Shown here piece by piece: positions 13,278 to 17,318 of a DNA stretch of 17,318 nt. The stretch is from an uncultured Granulicatella sp. Lineage in GTDB: Bacteria > Bacillota > Bacilli > Lactobacillales > Aerococcaceae. The number at the start of each line of letters is the position of its first letter. Position 1 is the first letter of the stretch. The translations under genes and the position numbers were made by a program. The notes beneath the pieces were generated by a model, which saw only the letters and a program-made list of their open reading frames with translations, had not been told where the DNA came from and did no database searches. The stretch lies in the NCBI GenBank assembly GCA_934193545.1, contig CAKPVL010000031.1:1-17318 (forward strand), given 5' to 3'.

Positions 13278-16067
13278 TTATTCTGCTTCTGGAACAAGCG
13301 CTTCTGGGAAGTGTTCACGCACAATTGCTGCACAACGATTACATAAAGTTGGAGCATCTTCTAATGTTCCTACTTCTATCTTCACAGCACGGCAACGTTC
13401 ACACGTTTCACCTTTAGCATGTTCAACAACGACTTTCACGCCTTCGCCTTCAACAGCATTTGCTGGAGCTTCAACGCCTTCTGGAGCCACTTCTAATTCA
13501 CTTACGATGAATAATTGAGCCACATTTGTGTTTAAGCTGTCTAATAAAGTGCGAACTTCATTAGATGGATATAGCGTTACTTTGGCTTCGAAGTTCTTAC
13601 CGATTAATTTCTCGTTACGAGCTTCTTCTAAAGCTTTCAGCGCAGTGTTACGAACTTTGAAGAATTCAGTCCATTGAGCTAATACTTCTTCTTTGTTTTC
13701 GTAGTTTTCTACTGCTGGGAATTCAGCTAATTGAACATAAGCTTCTTCTTCCTTCAAATATTTCCAAACTTCTTCACTTGTGTGAACTAAGATTGGGCTT
13801 AGTAATTTCGTTAATTTCACTAAGATATCGTAAATTACTGTTTGCATTGCACGACGTTCGTAGTTATCTTCATGTTCGATATACACAACGTCTTTTGCAA
13901 AGTCTAAGTAGAATTGTGATAAATCAACGGTACAGAAGTTCATCACTGTTTGGTAAATTGTTGAGAATTCGTAGTTTTCATACGCTTCTTCAATTGTCTT
14001 CACGACATCATTGAAACGAATCATCATGTATTGGTCAACACTACGTAGGTCTTTAAACGCTACGGCATGTTTCGATGGTTCGAAGTCTGTAGTGTTGGCT
14101 AACATAAAGCGCATTGTGTTACGGATCTTACGGTATGCTTCAGATACTTGGTTTAAGATTTCAGTACTAATACGTACGTCTGATTCGTAGTCTACAGAAG
14201 ATACCCATAGACGGATAATGTCTGCCCCTTTTGTTTGCATTTCTTTTGCAGGTGAGATGACATTTCCTAGAGATTTACTCATCTTCTTGCCTTCTCCGTC
14301 CATTACGAACCCTTGAGAAAGAACTGCTTTATAAGGTGCTTGTTTATGAACCGCTACACTTGTTGTTAAACTTGAGTTGAACCATCCACGGTATTGGTCT
14401 GATCCTTCTAAGTATAAATCAGCTGGGAATGTTAATTCTGGGCGAATGCTTAATACACCAGCATGTGAGCTACCTGAGTCGAACCATACGTCCATGATGT
14501 CCATTTCTTTTGTAAATGTACCATTTGGACTGCTTGGATGTGTGAATCCTTCTGGTAATAAATCTTTTGCTTCACGTTCGAACCATACGTCAGAACCGAA
14601 TTCTTCCACTAATTTTGCAACGTGTTCTGTTGTTTCTGGAGTGATGATTGGTTCTCCGTTTTCAGCGTAGAATACAGGAAGTGGAACACCCCATACACGT
14701 TGACGAGAGATGACCCAGTCACCACGGTCACGAACCATGTTGTAAATACGTACTTGACCTGATGGGTGGTACCATTTCACATCATTTTCGATCACATCTA
14801 AAATATCTTGACGGAAAGCATCGATTGACGCAAACCATTGTGGAGTTGCACGGAAGATAACTGGTTTCTTCGTTCTCCAGTCGTGTGGGTAACTATGCAC
14901 GAAATAGCTTAATTTTAGTAATGAACCATTTTCAGCTAACATGTCTGTAATGACTTTGTTGGCTTTAGCATAAAACATCCCTTCAAAACCAGGAGCTTCC
15001 GCCGTGTAATGCCCTTGGTTATCCACTGGTGATAATACATCTAAGTTGTATTTACGTGAATAGTAGAAGTCGTCTTCCCCGTGTCCAGGAGCTGAGTGAA
15101 CTAAACCAGTACCAGCATCAAGCGTTACGTAGTCCCCTAGCATCACTAGTGATTCACGTTCGTAGAATGGATGCCATGCTGTTGCATATTCCAATTCAGT
15201 TCCACGGAATTCTTTTACTACTTCCACTGATTCCCAACCAAGAGTTTCAGCAAGAGCGTTCACTAATTCTTTGGCTACTACAAAAGTACCTTTGTCTGTT
15301 TTCACTTCTGCATATTCATAGTCAGGGTGTACGAAGATCCCTAAGTTTGCTGGAAGTGTCCAAGGAGTTGTTGTCCAAATCACGAATGACGCATCATCAG
15401 AGACAACACCTTTTCCGTCTTTGACTTTGAACGCCACATAGATTGATGGGCTTTCTACGTCTTTATATTCGATTTCAGCTTCGGCCAGTGAAGATTCACT
15501 TGATGGAGACCAGTAAATTGGTTTTAATCCTTTGTAAATATAGCCATTTTCAGCCATTTTACCGAATACACGAATTTGTTCTGCTTCGAATTCTGGTTGA
15601 AGAGTTAAGTATGGTTTATCCCATGTACCTGTAACCCCTAAACGTTTGAATTCAGCACGTTGGTTGTTCACTTGACGTAATGCGTATTCCGCACATAATT
15701 TACGGAATTCAGCAATTGATAATTTCTTACGGTCAACCCCTTCAGCGTTTGCTAAAGCTTGTTCGATTGGAAGTCCGTGTGTATCCCATCCTGGTACGAA
15801 TGGTGCACGGAATCCGCTCATTGATTTACTACGAACGATAAAGTCCTTAGAAATTTTGTTTAAGGCATGTCCCATGTGAACCGCACCGTTGGCATATGGT
15901 GGGCCATCGTGAAGCACGAATGTTGGTTTGCCTTCATTCTTTTTCTGACGTTGTCCATAAACGTCTGCTTCTTCCCATTCTTTTTGGTAATCCACTTCTT
16001 TTGTTGGTAAGTTACCACGCATTGGGAATTCTGTTTTCCCAATTTGCAATGTTTCCTTCATCTTCAT
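13278..16067 (-). CDS. ileS: Isoleucyl-tRNA synthetase
   Basis: A 929-residue class Ia aminoacyl-tRNA synthetase that charges tRNA-Ile in the cytoplasm. The HIGH-type motif is HMGH at 64-67 in [15 protein letters not shown], and KMSKS is at 595-599 in [12 protein letters not shown]. The editing domain lies between them ([15 protein letters not shown], and [16 protein letters not shown], the typical editing-site sequence). The anticodon-binding domain follows, and the C-terminus has a zinc finger with Cys889, Cys892, Cys909 and Cys912. The layout is the bacterial housekeeping (mupirocin-sensitive) type by its length and zinc finger. AGGAGG seven bases upstream selects the ATG at 16067 rather than the one two codons later. 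The gene is monocistronic under T-box control. Confidence 0.98.
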   Translation of the reverse strand: MKMKETLQIGKTEFPMRGNLPTKEVDYQKEWEEADVYGQRQKKNEGKPTFVLHDGPPYANGAVHMGHALNKISKDFIVRSKSMSGFRAPFVPGWDTHGLPIEQALANAEGVDRKKLSIAEFRKLCAEYALRQVNNQRAEFKRLGVTGTWDKPYLTLQPEFEAEQIRVFGKMAENGYIYKGLKPIYWSPSSESSLAEAEIEYKDVESPSIYVAFKVKDGKGVVSDDASFVIWTTTPWTLPANLGIFVHPDYEYAEVKTDKGTFVVAKELVNALAETLGWESVEVVKEFRGTELEYATAWHPFYERESLVMLGDYVTLDAGTGLVHSAPGHGEDDFYYSRKYNLDVLSPVDNQGHYTAEAPGFEGMFYAKANKVITDMLAENGSLLKLSYFVHSYPHDWRTKKPVIFRATPQWFASIDAFRQDILDVIENDVKWYHPSGQVRIYNMVRDRGDWVISRQRVWGVPLPVFYAENGEPIITPETTEHVAKLVEEFGSDVWFEREAKDLLPEGFTHPSSPNGTFTKEMDIMDVWFDSGSSHAGVLSIRPELTFPADLYLEGSDQYRGWFNSSLTTSVAVHKQAPYKAVLSQGFVMDGEGKKMSKSLGNVISPAKEMQTKGADIIRLWVSSVDYESDVRISTEILNQVSEAYRKIRNTMRFMLANTTDFEPSKHAVAFKDLRSVDQYMMIRFNDVVKTIEEAYENYEFSTIYQTVMNFCTVDLSQFYLDFAKDVVYIEHEDNYERRAMQTVIYDILVKLTKLLSPILVHTSEEVWKYLKEEEAYVQLAEFPAVENYENKEEVLAQWTEFFKVRNTALKALEEARNEKLIGKNFEAKVTLYPSNEVRTLLDSLNTNVAQLFIVSELEVAPEGVEAPANAVEGEGVKVVVEHAKGETCERCRAVKIEVGTLEDAPTLCNRCAAIVREHFPEALVPEAE

Positions 16068-16119
16068 TGAATTTCCTCCTTTGTTTGACTGTTTTTTTCA
16101 TCTTTTGACCGTTGAGCAT

Positions 16120-16362
16120 AAAAAAAGCCCCTGCCAAGTTGCAGGGGCGAAATCATTTCCGCGGTACCACCCAAATTTACAAACAACTATTTTGTTTGCC
16201 TTGGTAAATTGTTAACGCCATTTAAGCGACTCTTCTTAATCTAACATGTATTTCAGAAAAGTTTCTAAGAGATGATTCTTGCTATAAACAGGGACTGCCA
16301 ATCTTCCACCCATAATCGGCTCTCTAAAAGTGTATTTACACAAGTTGTTCTCTTCATCGAAT
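16120..16362 (-). promoter_or_regulatory. T-box leader (tRNA-Ile sensing) of ileS
   Basis: The conserved T-box GGGTGGTACCGCGG is on the minus strand at 16159-16172. It is followed by an intrinsic terminator: an 8-bp stem (16127-16134 and 16141-16148) and seven T (16120-16126). Upstream lies a Stem I-like region with K-turn-like GAAGAGAAC and an apical hairpin (GCCGATT... ATTGGC). An isoleucine codon ATC stands in the 3' side of Stem I at 16274-16276 (GAATCATC; a second ATC follows at once), a fitting specifier. Uncharged tRNA-Ile would pair with specifier and T-box and prevent termination. Confidence 0.93.
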
Positions 16363-16368
16363 AGATAA

Positions 16369-16397
16369 ATTTTACGCTATTTGAAACGATTTTGCAA
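16369..16397 (-). promoter_or_regulatory. Promoter of the ileS T-box transcript
   Basis: TTGCAA (16392-16397) and TAAAAT (16369-16374) are separated by exactly 17 bases on the minus strand. The predicted start is just before the first Stem I sequences. It follows the terminator of the upstream surface-protein gene. Confidence 0.75.
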
Positions 16398-16420
16398 GAT
16401 TTTCCATCTACAAAAAGAGA

Positions 16421-16447
16421 AAACCGGCTCACATTGTGAACCGGTTT
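16421..16447 (-). terminator. Terminator of the LPNTG surface-protein gene
   Basis: A 7-bp outer stem (16421-16427 and 16441-16447) continues after one mismatch with 5 bp around a one-base centre. The minus strand then reads TTCTCTTTTTG. It lies about 75 bases after the stop codon at 16521. Confidence 0.75.
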
Positions 16448-16464
16448 GAGGGCAGACTACTTTT

Positions 16465-16511
16465 TCAGATGTTTCGGACCGGTTAGGAGTGTCCTCTCAT
16501 CTGATTTTTTT
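16465..16511 (+). terminator. Plus-strand terminator-like hairpin with no gene upstream
   Basis: Arms TCAGATG (16465-16471) and CATCTGA (16498-16504) pair perfectly, an inner GGAC/GTCC stem is possible, and seven T follow on the plus strand (16505-16511). On the minus strand the hairpin is flanked by A rather than T, so it does not suit the surface-protein gene. No plus-strand gene lies upstream within this window region. Confidence 0.4.
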
Positions 16512-16520
16512 CGTTCTTTC

Positions 16521-17318
16521 CTAGTCTCTTTTACCTTTTTTAGGAATGGCTAGGCCTAATCCTCCAAGAGCTGCAAGAATTCCTCCAATGATTCCTGGAG
16601 TTACATCTTCTACCCCTGTATTTGGTAATGTTTCTTTTGCTTCACCTGCTGCAGGCGCTGGAGCTGGTTTATTTTCTCCTTGAGCTGCACTTGGAGCTGC
16701 TGCTACTTGTGTAGTAGGTGCTGCTGGAGTTGCAGGTGTTGTTGGTGTTGCAGGTGTTGCTGGAGTAGTTGGAGTTACTGGTGTTTCACTAGCAACAACT
16801 TTGAATGTAACTGCGTATAAACTGAAGTGTTTAACGTTAAGTGTAACGACTTTGTTTTCTCCGTTAGAGAATTCAACTTTTTCTTTCACTTCTTTTGTAT
16901 CGCTTGTTACGAAGTATGCACCATCTACTTCTTTATCAACTGGGAATGTTACTTTGGCATCCCCTTCAACACGAACTGCTTTACCATCTTTGTCGACGAA
17001 AGTAATTTCATAACCTTGATATTCTTTGCCTTCAAGACCTTTAATTGTTTCGTCCACTTTTTCAACTTTAAGCATCTTGATGTTCTTATCAAGAAGTTTA
17101 GTTGGAACTTCAACGACTACTGGAGTATCTCCGTTTTCGTCTTCAAATCTCGCAATACCTTTTTCCTTATCAACCGTTACCTTCACACCATCTGTTTCGT
17201 ATAAAGGTAATTCAACAGTTGGTTGGTCTGGTGTTGGTTTTTCTGGATCTGGAGTTGGTTTCTCTGGATCTGGAGTTGGTTTCTCTGGATCTGGAGTTGG
17301 TTTCTCTGGATCTGGAGT
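16521..17318 (-). CDS. LPNTG cell-wall-anchored surface protein, 5' part beyond the window
   Basis: The last 265 residues of a longer protein; the frame stays open to the right edge, so the start and signal peptide are outside. In order: repeats of PTPDPEK at the edge; a module of about 130 residues, rich in beta-strand-like, charged sequence (VKVTVDKEKGIARFEDENGD onward) and ending in NVKHFSLYAVTFKVV, an ending common in beta-sandwich modules of surface proteins; a Pro/Thr/Ala linker (TPTTPATPATP and following); and a sorting signal LPNTG, a Gly/Ala/Leu-rich membrane stretch and KKGKRD. Sortase should attach it to peptidoglycan. The N-terminal function (adhesin, enzyme or other) cannot be told. 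A shorter frame from a GTG at 17186 is not a true start because the same frame continues without a stop. Confidence 0.9.
   Translation of the reverse strand, partial: TPDPEKPTPDPEKPTPDPEKPTPDPEKPTPDQPTVELPLYETDGVKVTVDKEKGIARFEDENGDTPVVVEVPTKLLDKNIKMLKVEKVDETIKGLEGKEYQGYEITFVDKDGKAVRVEGDAKVTFPVDKEVDGAYFVTSDTKEVKEKVEFSNGENKVVTLNVKHFSLYAVTFKVVASETPVTPTTPATPATPTTPATPAAPTTQVAAAPSAAQGENKPAPAPAAGEAKETLPNTGVEDVTPGIIGGILAALGGLGLAIPKKGKRD
17238..17318 (-). repeat. 21-bp tandem repeat coding PTPDPEK, running off the right edge
   Basis: At least three to four nearly identical 21-bp units are visible, each coding the seven residues PTPDPEK. The last visible unit is cut by the window edge, so the copy number is unknown. 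Pro/Asp/Glu/Lys repeats of this kind form extended wall-spanning spacers in Gram-positive surface proteins. Confidence 0.88.

Noticed and set aside
15029..15424. 131-codon plus-strand frame inside ileS
   Set aside because: Antisense shadow of a highly conserved gene; no start signals and no recognisable domain.
16521..17186. Complete 221-residue gene starting at GTG 17186
   Set aside because: The same frame continues upstream without a stop through the PTPDPEK repeats to the window edge, no ribosome-binding site is near 17186, and a wall-anchored protein needs a signal peptide, which is not at that point.

Overview
The window reads as a chromosomal segment of a low-GC Gram-positive bacterium (Firmicutes). 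The signs are strong AGGAGG ribosome-binding sites, intrinsic terminators after most transcription units, a T-box leader upstream of ileS, two LPXTG-type (LPNTG) sortase substrates, a PTS/GntR sugar locus with a cre-like site, and an adjacent xpaC-telA pair. The gene content fits the order Lactobacillales (a Granulicatella/Carnobacteriaceae-like organism is my guess from gene style only; the genus cannot be fixed from sequence reading alone).

Layout from left to right. Positions 1-32 hold the first codons of an unidentified minus-strand gene with its own SD and promoter. Positions 280-3628 are a minus-strand operon, read right to left: GH1 phospho-beta-glycosidase, then PTS lactose/cellobiose-family IIC, IIB and IIA, ending in a strong terminator (235-270). 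The 156-bp region 3629-3784 is a divergent control region with two promoters, a TTGTCTAGACAA palindrome covering the -35 of the GH1-PTS promoter, and a near-consensus cre. On the plus strand follow a GntR/UTRA regulator (3785-4513) and class I mannose-6-phosphate isomerase manA (4525-5478). The combination PTS + GH1 + GntR/UTRA + ManA has the same parts as the Bacillus subtilis gmu (glucomannan) operon, so uptake and hydrolysis of phosphorylated beta-mannosides or gluco-mannosides is the most informative hypothesis for this locus.

From 5521 on everything is on the minus strand: pepF (oligoendopeptidase F); a two-gene unit coding two small single-pass membrane proteins, one with a membrane-tethered HTH-like C-terminus and one with an MltG/YceG-like LysM-type domain but no catalytic domain; the xpaC-telA operon; a large secreted, cell-wall-anchored GH16 glycoside hydrolase with a roughly 300-residue Thr/Ala/Pro/Val repeat stalk built on about 14 copies of a 39-bp repeat; ileS with its T-box leader and promoter; and the C-terminal 265 residues of a second LPNTG surface protein whose 5' part lies beyond the right edge.

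Most genes are ordinary housekeeping or sugar-metabolism genes. The points most worth a second look are the gmu-like sugar locus with its unusual residue at the phosphate-binding lysine position of the GH1 enzyme, the two-gene membrane HTH / truncated MltG-like unit, and the expanding repeat stalk of the GH16 enzyme. I did not find a CRISPR array, insertion sequence, phage module or tRNA/rRNA gene, and I cannot claim a clearly new system.
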